A stretch of DNA of 13,200 nt from CBDCWA01 sp046048295 (lineage in GTDB: Bacteria; Pseudomonadota; Alphaproteobacteria; Rhizobiales; Hyphomicrobiaceae): the NCBI GenBank assembly GCA_046048295.1, contig JBJOGJ010000099.1, positions 1 through 13,200 on the forward strand, read 5' to 3'. Under the pieces are notes generated by a model. That model was given only the letters and a program-made list of their open reading frames with translations, ran no database searches and was not told the origin of the DNA. Numbering within the stretch: the first letter of the stretch is position 1; each line of letters begins with the position of its first letter. Positions 1 through 6,521 of the stretch are shown in pieces. Made by a program: the position numbers and the translations under genes.

Positions 1-7
1 TCCAAAG

Positions 8-23
8 TGGCAGGTAAGTTGCC
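8..23 (+). promoter_or_regulatory. possible sigma-54 (-24/-12) promoter
   Basis: The bases TGGCAGGTAAGTTGCC fit the sigma-54 pattern TGGCACG-N4-TTGC with one mismatch (G for C). The -24 GG (9-10) and -12 GC (21-22) are correctly spaced. A start of transcription near base 35 would give a leader of about 150 bases before the methyltransferase at 183. One such match by chance in a window this size is quite possible, and no upstream activator sequence can be judged because the window begins here. Confidence 0.28.
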
Positions 24-125
24 GGTCATCCGTCGTACAGTTGCAGCGCCGACCTCGCCCCCAAGCCGTTTCCCGGCGCGCGGCATCTGGAAATGAGAGA
101 TCACACCTAGACATATTTTGATCGG

Positions 126-137
126 ACATGGCCATGT
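126..137. promoter_or_regulatory. 12-bp perfect palindrome, operator-like
   Basis: ACATGGCCATGT is a perfect 12-bp palindrome lying 45 bases upstream of the methyltransferase start codon at 183, in a non-coding leader. Its symmetry and position suit a dimeric repressor or activator site, but no regulator can be named and it could be chance. Confidence 0.22.
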
Positions 138-182
138 AGTTTCCGACAATCCATGCACTTTTTCGGACTCGGAGAGAACTTA

Positions 183-976
183 ATGCACCGCAACAGCGCA
201 TGTGAAGTCTGCTGCGGCACGTCGACGAAGGAAGTCACGCGTTATTCCCACCAGCAATGGCCTCTATTGAAGTGCATACATTGCGGCTTTCTATTTCTTC
301 GCGATGCACCGGAATATGAAGAACTCGACGGGCAGTATGCTTGGCAGCAAACCCACCGCGAAGAGAACATGCGTCGAAAGAGGCGACTGGACGGCGCCAT
401 AGATCAAACGACACGATGGCGACTGGGCGTGGGCAAGTGGCTGGACAAGAACTGGGAAAAAAGTGTGCTGCCATCGACAGGCAACGTCCTCGACATCGGC
501 AGCGGCGGTGCCTGTCGGATACCGCCCGGACCAACGCCGTATGGAATCGAAATTTCCGAAGCTCTGGCAAGCGCGGCAGCCCCGGAGTTTGAGGCCCGCG
601 GAGGCTCGGTGTTCCATGGCCCCGCCGTGGCAGGGCTCCAGGCCCTGGCAGGCATCGAATTCGATGCAATAATGATGCGCTCCTATCTCGAACACGAGTC
701 CCAGCCGCGGCTCGTCCTCGAAAGAGCGCACAAGCTGCTCCGCGACGGTGGAAAGATACTCGTGCGCGTTCCAAATTTCGACTCGCCAAACAGGCTGTTG
801 ATGGGCAGGAACTGGTGTGGCTTTAGATTCCCCGACACCTCAACTATTTTTCACCGGCGACGCTGGCGAAATTGGCTGTGTGCTTGGGCTATGAGTTCAA
901 GCACGCCAACTGGTTGTCGCTCTTCGATGACAACCTTCACGCCGTTTTGACGAAGAAGGGCGTCGCAGCAGCGTGA
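183..976 (+). pseudogene. class I SAM-dependent methyltransferase, frameshifted near its 3' end
   Basis: This gene encodes a Rossmann-fold methyltransferase of the Methyltransf_23 type, with an N-terminal zinc-ribbon-like Cys-x2-Cys pair (CEVC) and a later Cys-x2-Cys (CIHC). SAM motif I is VLDIGSGG, followed by the acidic strand end in YGIEIS and by DAIMMRSYLEH. The 3' end is out of frame. The reading frame used up to Phe-Pro-Asp (828-836) runs into a non-family tail that stops at 950. The +1 frame from 839 reads LNYFSPATLAKLAVCLGYEF and ends at TGA 974-976. Restoring one C after base 836 gives the expected FPDHLNYF and a 264-residue protein, so a 1-base deletion (or a sequencing error) lies at about 834-838. 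The start at 183 is preferred over the in-frame ATG at 153 because GGAGAG at 171-176 sits 6 bases before it. The substrate is unknown; N-terminal Cys-cluster relatives are often in sugar or surface-polymer clusters. Confidence 0.75.
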
Positions 977-1008
977 TGACACGCCCGATGTTCGGTTAAC
1001 CGTTTCAA

Positions 1009-1040
1009 TTGCACAACAGGCGACGTCTGCATGCTATTAT
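1009..1040 (+). promoter_or_regulatory. possible promoter for the cyclodeaminase-family operon
   Basis: TTGCAC (1009-1014) could be a -35 element, with a -10-like CTATTA/TATTAT at 1034-1040. The spacing is 19-20 bases, slightly long for a sigma-70 type promoter. The pair lies in the only non-coding gap between the methyltransferase and the gene at 1089. This is pattern matching only. Confidence 0.28.
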
Positions 1041-1088
1041 GGTCCTGCGGCCACCCCAGCCAGCCTGCCTGCATTGATCAATCCGAAG

Positions 1089-2009
1089 ATGAGCACAATG
1101 GTCCAGATCATCACCGAAAAGGACGTCGAGAGTCTGGCGGACATGCCGGAAATCATCGGCGCTCTCGTAACAGCCTTCAAGGCGCGCGCCAACGGCGACA
1201 TCCTCAACGTACCGCGCCAGCGCGCCGACTTTTGGGGCGCCCGCCTGAACCTGATGGCCGCTGGCAGCAAGGATCTCGAGCGCTATGCGATCAAGGCCTA
1301 CGGCAACGCCGGCCACCATGTACTGCTTTACGAAAAGGGCAAGGGCCTGCTGGCCCTGATCGAAGCTACCATGCTTGGCCGCATCCGGACGGGCGCGGCA
1401 AGTGGCGTCGCAACTGAACGACTTGCCCGCGCCGACGCTCACCGCCTCGGCATGATCGGAGCCGGCAAACAGGCGCTGACCCAGGCGCTCGCCATCTCCT
1501 GCGCCCGCGATCTGACCGAGGTGAATGTCTACTCTCGAACGCGCGAGCAACTCGCCAATTTCTGCTCAGAGCTCGAACGCCGCCTCGCCATCCCTGTCAA
1601 CCCTGCTCCCACTCCGGAGGCAGCACTCCGCGACGCCGACATCGTAGTCGCCGCAACCACGTCCAGGACGCCGGTCGTGCTGTCCGAGTGGGTGAAGGAC
1701 GGGGCACACGTCAACGGGATAGGCGCCAACGCCGCCAATCGCCGAGAACTCGACGGCAACCTCCTGGCCCGCGCCTCTCTCATCGTGGTCGACGAACCGG
1801 AGCAGGCCAGGATCGAGGCCGGCGAACTCATCGACCTGACCGCTGCCGGCAAACTCCAATGGTCTGACATCGTACCAATCCATCAGCTCGTGGCAAGCCC
1901 GCCTGCCTCGCGGGACCCCGCCGCCGTCACCGTCTTCAAGTCGCTCGGCATGGCGCTGGAAGACCTCGCCGCCGCCTCCCTCGTGTACGACCGCTACATG
2001 GCGCAATAA
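1089..2009 (+). CDS. ornithine cyclodeaminase / mu-crystallin family NAD(P)-dependent enzyme
   Basis: A 306-residue protein of the OCD/mu-crystallin family, whose members are NAD(P)-dependent cyclodeaminases, imine (ketimine) reductases or amino-acid dehydrogenases. Visible family marks are AIKAYG with a substrate-side Lys at 69, GRIRTGAASG at 97-106 and the dinucleotide-binding loop GMIGAGKQA at 121-129. DADIVVAAT is at 182-189 and VFKSLGMALEDLAAA is near the C-terminus. The position that is the catalytic Asp in ornithine cyclodeaminase (GxD) is Asn214 here (GIGANAANRREL). True ornithine cyclodeaminase activity is therefore doubtful and a reductase or dehydrogenase role is more likely; this residue assignment is from memory of the family. 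The start is uncertain: TTG 1074, ATG 1089 and ATG 1098 are all in frame, and GAAG at 1085-1088 would best suit 1098. It leads a plus-strand set with the TctC-type binding protein and an SDR. Confidence 0.85.
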   Translation: MSTMVQIITEKDVESLADMPEIIGALVTAFKARANGDILNVPRQRADFWGARLNLMAAGSKDLERYAIKAYGNAGHHVLLYEKGKGLLALIEATMLGRIRTGAASGVATERLARADAHRLGMIGAGKQALTQALAISCARDLTEVNVYSRTREQLANFCSELERRLAIPVNPAPTPEAALRDADIVVAATTSRTPVVLSEWVKDGAHVNGIGANAANRRELDGNLLARASLIVVDEPEQARIEAGELIDLTAAGKLQWSDIVPIHQLVASPPASRDPAAVTVFKSLGMALEDLAAASLVYDRYMAQ

Positions 2010-2105
2010 GGCCCGCCCCTTGCTCTGGGCGCACACTCTGCCCTACGGTTGTTTCCTGATGCCGAAACGAAAACAAGAACGGCGCGAACAGGAAGAGGAA
2101 ACACC

Positions 2106-3155
2106 GTGGGCAGTATGGCCAGGTTTAAATGGGTTATGACGGCGGCAGTCGCAGCCGCTGTCGCCGCTTCGACCGGTTCGTCCGGCGCCCAGGACTTCTA
2201 CGCCGGCAGGACGGTCCAGTTCATAATCGGCTCGGCGCCGGGTGGCGGTTTCGACACCCAGAGCCGCCTCATCGCCCGCCATATCGGCAACTCGATTCCG
2301 GGCCGGCCTTCTGTCGTTGCCCAGAACATGCCGGGCGCCGGTGGCATCCGCGCCGCTGACTATCTTTATTTTGCAGCCGCCAAGGATGGTACCGCGGTTG
2401 GCATGGTCGATCCCGGCATCTACAACAGTCAGGTCCTTGGCGAACCGGGCATTCGTTTCGATACCACGAAGTTCACCTGGGTGGGCCGCATGGTGAACAA
2501 CAGCCCGATCGTTTTCACCTGGCATACGTCGCCCATCAAGTCCCACAAGGACCTGTTCGACAAGCAGGCTTTCATCGCGGCCTCTGGCCCGACACCGCGC
2601 TTGAACTACATCCTGCTCAACACCGTCCTGAAATCCAAGATTAAGACCATACTCGGCTATTCGGGTTCGGGCGTCGCGATACTCGCGCTCGAGCGCGGCG
2701 AAATTCACGGCCTCTCGATGCCTTGGCCAGTGCTCAAGTCCATGAAGCCCGACTGGGTGCGCGAGAACAAGGTGATCCCGATCCTGCAGACCGGCAGCGA
2801 CACCCATCCCGAACTGCGCAACGTGCCACGCATGATCGACCTTGCGACCAGCGAGGAGGACAAGAAGCTTTTTGAGTTCTTTGCCCTCCCCTCACTTCTG
2901 GGCCGCGCCGTGATGGCACCTCCTGGAATTCCGGATCAGCGCCGCGATGAGTTGAGGACCGCCTTCACCCGGACCATGCAGGATGCGGCCTTTCTCGCCG
3001 AGGTCCAGCGCAGCAAATTCGATCTCGCGCCAATGACCGGGGCGGAACTTGAGAATTTCATAAAGAAGGATGCCGTCTTCCCGCCCGCCGTCATCGCCCG
3101 CGCCAAGGAGATTCGCGAGATCTACAATCGCGAGCGAAAGTCCGGAAAGAAATAA
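2106..3155 (+). CDS. tripartite tricarboxylate transporter (TctC/Bug family) periplasmic binding protein
   Basis: A 349-residue secreted solute receptor of the Bug/TctC family. These proteins bind carboxylates, amides or aromatic acids in the periplasm and hand them to a TctAB membrane pair. The GTG start at 2106 is chosen because GAGGAA (2095-2100) sits 5 bases upstream; ATG 2115 is an alternative. The N-terminus has a Sec signal peptide: basic RFK, an Ala-rich core, and a likely cut after SGA at residue 28. Family motifs seen are IIGSAPGGGFDTQSR early in the mature protein, VVAQNMPGAGGIRAADYL, and PPGIPDQRRDELRTAF in the C-terminal lobe. No TctA or TctB gene occurs in the window, so it is an orphan receptor here, as many Bug proteins are. 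It is followed after only 20 bases by an SDR, so the two are almost surely cotranscribed. The ligand is unknown. Confidence 0.9.
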   Translation: MGSMARFKWVMTAAVAAAVAASTGSSGAQDFYAGRTVQFIIGSAPGGGFDTQSRLIARHIGNSIPGRPSVVAQNMPGAGGIRAADYLYFAAAKDGTAVGMVDPGIYNSQVLGEPGIRFDTTKFTWVGRMVNNSPIVFTWHTSPIKSHKDLFDKQAFIAASGPTPRLNYILLNTVLKSKIKTILGYSGSGVAILALERGEIHGLSMPWPVLKSMKPDWVRENKVIPILQTGSDTHPELRNVPRMIDLATSEEDKKLFEFFALPSLLGRAVMAPPGIPDQRRDELRTAFTRTMQDAAFLAEVQRSKFDLAPMTGAELENFIKKDAVFPPAVIARAKEIREIYNRERKSGKK

Positions 3156-3175
3156 CAGCAGATCGGAGCCATTCA

Positions 3176-3955
3176 ATGGACCTCGGCCTCAAAGGCAGAA
3201 CCGCTCTCGTCACCGGCGCATCGCGCGGCATCGGGCTATCCGTCGCCAAGGCACTCGCCGCTGAAGGCTGCAACCTGCATATCGCCGCCCGCGACGAGGC
3301 ACTGCTCCGCCACAACGCGCGACTGATCGAAGAGCAGTATGGTGTAACGGTCGCCGTGCACGCACATGACCTCTCCCACTTCGAGCAGGTTCAGAAGCTT
3401 GGCGAGACCTGTCGAGACGTCGACATACTCGTGAACAATGCGGGCGACATCCCGACCGGCACGCTCGAAAGCCTCGACCCCGTCTCTTGGCGACGCGCCT
3501 GGGACCTCAAGGTGTACGGCTATGTTGATCTTACCCGCATCGTCTACATGGCGATGTGCGAACGTCGCAGCGGTGTGGTCGTCAACGTCGTCGGCGCCGC
3601 CGCGAAAAGCCCCAATGCGAACTATATCGCCGGCTGCATGGCCAACATCGCGCTCAACATGTTCACCCAGTGCCTCGGTGGAGTCTCTATGAAGCACGGC
3701 GTCCGGGTCGTAGCAGTTAACCCGGGCCCAACCGTCTCGGACCGCCATCTCCGCCACGTCAAGGAACGCGCCGCCCGGCTTCTCGGCGATCCCGAGCGCT
3801 ATACCGAGCTGCACGCGAAGCTTCCGCCGGGCCGGGCAGGAACCGTTGAAGAAGTTGCGGACGCGGTCGTCTACCTCGCCTCGGACCGCGCCGGTTTCAT
3901 CTCTGGCACGGCAATCGAGATTGACGGCGGCATTTCCTCAGGGCGCTCGAGCTGA
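3176..3955 (+). CDS. short-chain dehydrogenase/reductase (SDR), atypical active site
   Basis: A 259-residue Rossmann oxidoreductase of classical SDR length. Seen are the cofactor loop TGASRGIG (13-20), the NNAG motif (87-90), and a C-terminal PGPTVSDR followed by ISGTAIEIDGG. The catalytic part is unusual. Tyr150 is present (NYIAGCMAN), but the Lys expected four residues later is Cys154. The Ser strand reads VVNVVGAAA with no Ser, and the usual Asn of the tetrad is in a DLKVYG context. I recall an SDR subgroup with a Tyr-Ile-Ala-Gly-Ser-x-x-Asn pattern at this site, so this may be a subfamily trait rather than decay. GGAG (3165-3168) sits 7 bases before ATG 3176. It lies 20 bases after the TctC-type gene, pointing to oxidation or reduction of the imported compound. 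It converges on the next SDR with 7 bases between stop codons. Confidence 0.85.
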   Translation: MDLGLKGRTALVTGASRGIGLSVAKALAAEGCNLHIAARDEALLRHNARLIEEQYGVTVAVHAHDLSHFEQVQKLGETCRDVDILVNNAGDIPTGTLESLDPVSWRRAWDLKVYGYVDLTRIVYMAMCERRSGVVVNVVGAAAKSPNANYIAGCMANIALNMFTQCLGGVSMKHGVRVVAVNPGPTVSDRHLRHVKERAARLLGDPERYTELHAKLPPGRAGTVEEVADAVVYLASDRAGFISGTAIEIDGGISSGRSS

Positions 3956-3962
3956 TGAGCGA

Positions 3963-4724
3963 TCAGAGATTAATCGCCCCGCCGTCGATTGCGAGGCTTT
4001 GTCCGGTCATGAAGTCGCTGAGCGGAGAGGCGAGGAACACCACTCCGCCGACCAGGTCCTGCGGCTGCTGCGGACGTTTGAACGCGCGGCTGTTGACGGT
4101 CCGCTCGCTTCCCTTGAGGTGATGCGGGTTGTCGTGCACGGACGGGCTCTCGGTGAAGCCAGGTACGATCGTATTGACGTTGATGTTGTAGTCGCCGAGC
4201 TCACGCGAAAATACGCGGGTCATTCCGAGAATGGCGGCCTTCGACGTTACATATGCACCGATTCCCATCGACCCCTTGTAAGCGGTCCCCGAGCCGACAT
4301 TGATGATCTTGCCGGATCTTTGCGCCTTCATGTGGGGCACGACGTGTTTGATGGCCAGAAACGATCCCCGCACGTTCACCGCCATGATGCGATCGAATAG
4401 TTCGACCGGGATCTCGTCGTAAGCCATCCGCTCGAGTTCGGCGAACACCGCAGCGTTGTTGAGGAGAATGTCGATCTTGCCGAATTTCTCCATGGTCTCG
4501 CTGACCATCGCTTTGACCGACGCCTCGTCACTGACGTCCGTATGCCGGTAGTGCGACGCGACGTTGTTCTGCTCGGCGATCTCCCGCGCTGCATCCGCGC
4601 CATCACGGATGTCGGCGATCATGATGTTGGCGCCTTCCCTCGCCAGCGCATTCGAGAACGCTCGCCCGAGGCTATAGCTTCCGCCTGTTACGATAGCGAC
4701 CTTGCCTTCCAGCATCCTCGACAT
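3963..4724 (-). CDS. short-chain dehydrogenase/reductase (SDR), canonical
   Basis: A 253-residue classical SDR. Motifs are TGGSYSLG (13-20) for the dinucleotide, Asp38 at the end of the second strand (suggesting NAD rather than NADP), NNAA (89-92) and Asn117. The catalytic set is Ser145, Tyr158 and Lys162 in GAYVTSK, followed by PGF and a C-terminal TGQSLAIDGG. All four catalytic residues are present, unlike in the neighbouring SDR on the other strand. The start at 4724 is supported by GGGAGG a few bases upstream (minus strand); an in-frame extension to 4778 has no such site and adds a non-family tail. It is convergent with the SDR at 3176-3955. The hypothetical gene behind it is on the same strand but 161 bases away, so it probably has its own promoter. 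The substrate is unknown, probably a hydroxy acid or alcohol. Confidence 0.9.
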   Translation of the reverse strand: MSRMLEGKVAIVTGGSYSLGRAFSNALAREGANIMIADIRDGADAAREIAEQNNVASHYRHTDVSDEASVKAMVSETMEKFGKIDILLNNAAVFAELERMAYDEIPVELFDRIMAVNVRGSFLAIKHVVPHMKAQRSGKIINVGSGTAYKGSMGIGAYVTSKAAILGMTRVFSRELGDYNINVNTIVPGFTESPSVHDNPHHLKGSERTVNSRAFKRPQQPQDLVGGVVFLASPLSDFMTGQSLAIDGGAINL

Positions 4725-4885
4725 GGCATTCCTCCCGGTGAGACGTCCGCCGGTTCTCGTCCGGCTTACGGAACACAAGTCTATACGAAGGACCGCCTTT
4801 GGCTAGAGCCGGAGGCCTCGCCGATTTGTTTCACTCCTGCGGAGACCTTCGCCGCTGTCATGAGCCGCCGTCCCCGATGACGCCT

Positions 4886-5281
4886 TCAGAACTCGTCGCG
4901 CACGGACTTGACGATGAAGGTCTTGAGCTGGCCGTCCTGCTCCTTGAGTGAGACGTATTGTCCCGGCTGGAAGACGTGCGCATCGAAGCGGTAGCCGGAC
5001 TCATCGTGCTCGGCATCGCCGTGGATGTCATAGTGGAAGGCCCAGGACCCGCCGGGCTTGCGAACGATATGACCGACCTCGTCCGGCTCCCCCTCCCAGA
5101 ACCGCTTCACACGGCACCTGTCCCGCAGCAGCTTCCAGGCATCGGCGGCGATATGGCCATTGTCGTCTATCGGAGCGATGAAATCGTAGCCGTGCTCGCT
5201 CGAGCCGTTCGGGAAGTCGTGATCGCGCGCCAACTCGAGCCTGACCCGCTTCAGAAGCTTCTCTGCATCGGCCTTGTTCAT
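4886..5281 (-). CDS. conserved hypothetical protein, 131 residues
   Basis: A small acidic soluble protein with no signal peptide or membrane segment. I recognise it only as a type of uncharacterised protein seen in rhizobial genomes and cannot name a domain. Visible blocks are an N-terminal charged helix (MNKADAEKLLKRVRLELARD), SEHGYDFIAPID, RCRVKRFWEGEPDEVGH, and an aromatic core GGSWAFHYDIHGDAEHDESG. The C-terminal part, PGQYVSLKEQDGQLKTFIVKSV, resembles a small beta domain. GGGAG lies 9 bases upstream of ATG 5281. The gene is divergent from the FnrN-type regulator, and the 257 bases between them hold a perfect FNR-type box, so oxygen control is plausible. A possible promoter on its strand is TTGACC (5367-5372) with CATAGC (5345-5350), 16 bases apart. 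Confidence 0.8.
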   Translation of the reverse strand: MNKADAEKLLKRVRLELARDHDFPNGSSEHGYDFIAPIDDNGHIAADAWKLLRDRCRVKRFWEGEPDEVGHIVRKPGGSWAFHYDIHGDAEHDESGYRFDAHVFQPGQYVSLKEQDGQLKTFIVKSVRDEF

Positions 5282-5344
5282 TCCATGACACTCCCTGCGG
5301 CAAGTTTGGTGTACAAGCTGAAGACTGCGCCGGCGCTCGGCGCC

Positions 5345-5372
5345 GCTATGGCGCCCGGTATTTGCCGGTCAA
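5345..5372 (-). promoter_or_regulatory. possible promoter for the 131-residue hypothetical gene
   Basis: On the minus strand TTGACC (5367-5372) matches five of six -35 bases and is followed after 16 bases by CATAGC (5345-5350), a weak -10. The predicted start of transcription lies about 57 bases before the start codon at 5281. The FNR-type box at 5399-5412 lies just upstream of the -35 element. The -10 is poor, so this is tentative. Confidence 0.27.
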
Positions 5373-5398
5373 TCATCTCTGCGAACGCATCCCGATCA

Positions 5399-5412
5399 TT
5401 GATCGGCGTCAA
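5399..5412. promoter_or_regulatory. FNR/FixK-type box (anaerobox)
   Basis: TTGATCGGCGTCAA matches the TTGA-N6-TCAA consensus of FNR, FnrN and FixK exactly, and fits TTGAT-N4-ATCAA with one mismatch. It lies between divergent genes, 126 bases before the FnrN-type regulator (5539) and 117 bases before the hypothetical gene (5281). Autoregulation through such boxes is known for rhizobial fnrN. If ACTATCA near 5453-5459 is a -10 element, the box centre would sit near -61, a usual activator position for the regulator gene; that is inference. Confidence 0.6.
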
Positions 5413-5462
5413 AACGGGTCTCCCCCACCGACGACTTCTTTCTCCATCTCCGACTATCACAC

Positions 5463-5489
5463 TTGCAATTTCTGCAATATTTGGCAAAT
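5463..5489. promoter_or_regulatory. two adjacent short palindromes in the regulator leader
   Basis: TTGCA-N5-TGCAA (5463-5477) is a perfect inverted repeat, and ATTTG-G-CAAAT (5479-5489) follows one base later. Both lie in the leader 50-76 bases upstream of the FnrN-type regulator. They are AT-rich against a GC-rich background and could be operators of another regulator. The function is unknown. Confidence 0.3.
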
Positions 5490-5538
5490 CTACCCTCGTC
5501 CGGCAAAGCTGCTTCAACAGCCAATAAGGACGACGGCG

Positions 5539-6264
5539 ATGTCTCAACCTTCCTCGAGTTGTAGTGCGTGTTCAGTGCGTCACCGTGCTCTGTGCGGAGC
5601 GTTGAGCAATGAGGAGTTGACGGCGCTGAATTCCATCTCGCGCCACCGCAAGGTTCTGGCCGGCCAGACCATCATGGGCGACGAGGAGAAACCGGACTTC
5701 TTCGCCAATGTGCAGTCCGGCGTCGTCAAGCTGACCAAGACGCTGCCTGACGGGCGCCAGCAAATCGTCGGGTTGCAGTTCGCCTCCGACTTTCTGGGTC
5801 GCCCTTTTGGCGATCGCAGCCCGTTCTTCGCCGATGCTGCGACCGACGTGGAGCTCTGCTGCTATCCGACCCGGAAGTTCGAAGAGCTGATGAAGCAGTT
5901 TCCCCATATCGAGCACAACCTGTTCGAGCATACCCTTGACGAGCTCGATGCCGCGCGCGAGTGGATGGTGCTTCTCGGGCGGAAGACTGCCGAAGAAAAG
6001 GTGGCGAGTTTCCTGCTCCTTCTGGCCAATCGTTCCCGCCAGCTCGGCTGCAGTTCGCTCCCCGACTTCAACACCGCCCGTTTCGAGTTGCCACTGACGC
6101 GGGCCGACATGGGCGACTACCTGGGCCTGACCATCGAGACTGTGAGCCGCCAGATCACCCGCCTCAAGACGCGGGGATTGATACGGCTGGAAGGCGGCCG
6201 GATGGTATTTGTCCCCGACGTCGAGCGTCTTGCAGCCACCACCGAGATCGATCAGGGCACCTGA
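5539..6264 (+). CDS. fnrN: CRP/FNR family oxygen-sensing transcription regulator (FnrN/FnrL type)
   Basis: A 241-residue regulator. The N-terminus carries Cys8-x2-Cys11-x7-Cys19, and Cys107/Cys108 lie in the sensor domain. This fits the four-Cys [4Fe-4S] ligand set of FNR with the FnrN-type spacing, so it should be an oxygen-labile activator working as a dimer under low oxygen. The cyclic-nucleotide-like beta roll spans roughly 25-120, the dimer helix is near 130-165, and the winged helix-turn-helix is at 185-225. The recognition helix has Glu200, Ser203 and Arg204, the E-x2-S-R pattern that reads TTGAT half sites. AAGGA (5525-5529) is 9 bases before ATG 5539; the in-frame extension to 5362 would run through the FNR box and the palindromes, so it is rejected. 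A perfect TTGA-N6-TCAA box upstream suggests autoregulation. The symbol is by family likeness; fnrL or a fixK paralogue is possible. Confidence 0.88.
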   Translation: MSQPSSSCSACSVRHRALCGALSNEELTALNSISRHRKVLAGQTIMGDEEKPDFFANVQSGVVKLTKTLPDGRQQIVGLQFASDFLGRPFGDRSPFFADAATDVELCCYPTRKFEELMKQFPHIEHNLFEHTLDELDAAREWMVLLGRKTAEEKVASFLLLLANRSRQLGCSSLPDFNTARFELPLTRADMGDYLGLTIETVSRQITRLKTRGLIRLEGGRMVFVPDVERLAATTEIDQGT

Positions 6265-6297
6265 AAAAGGTTGCATGACAAACGATCTTCAAGAAAG

Positions 6298-6311
6298 TCC
6301 GGTGATCCGGA
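6298..6311 (+). terminator. weak hairpin after the FnrN-type gene
   Basis: TCCGG-TGAT-CCGGA forms a 5-bp GC-rich stem with a four-base loop, 33 bases after the regulator stop codon. There is no following T tract, so it is at best a weak or Rho-assisted terminator. Confidence 0.22.
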
Positions 6312-6521
6312 ACTGACGCCTGAAGCCCGGGCAAAGGTCTTCAAGTTGCGGATTTGGAGCATCATCCCCTCTGGGCATCGACTTTCGGCTCCTGCCGCTC
6401 CCCCATCATATTCCCGGACTTGACCGCTCATTTACCAAATCGAGTCACACTCCGACCGCCTCGAAGTGCACGCGATGCTATAACCGCGACCGCTTCACAT
6501 AACCGCGCCGGAAAGCTGCAC

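Noticed and set aside
1..125. Possible end of a gene entering from the left: plus-strand frames open from base 1 to stops near 96 and 122, or a minus-strand ATG at 29 running off the edge.
   Set aside because: None shows family likeness, and the minus-strand ATG has no ribosome site; too short to support.
1005..1550. 181-residue open frame on the minus strand.
   Set aside because: Fully opposite the well-supported cyclodeaminase-family gene and without recognisable motifs; a GC-rich shadow.
2014..2031. CGCCC-N8-GGGCG hairpin between the cyclodeaminase-family gene and the TctC gene.
   Set aside because: Only a 5-bp stem with a long loop and no T tract; not a convincing terminator or attenuator.
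2043..2807. 254-residue open frame on the minus strand.
   Set aside because: Opposite the TctC gene, which has a signal peptide, ribosome site and clear family motifs.
5362..5538. N-terminal extension of the FnrN-type regulator by 59 residues.
   Set aside because: Would cover the palindromes and promoter region; ATG 5539 has a ribosome site and gives the normal family N-terminus.
6354..6521. 56-residue N-terminal extension of TrkH.
   Set aside because: Polar sequence unlike the family; GTG 6522 gives the standard length.
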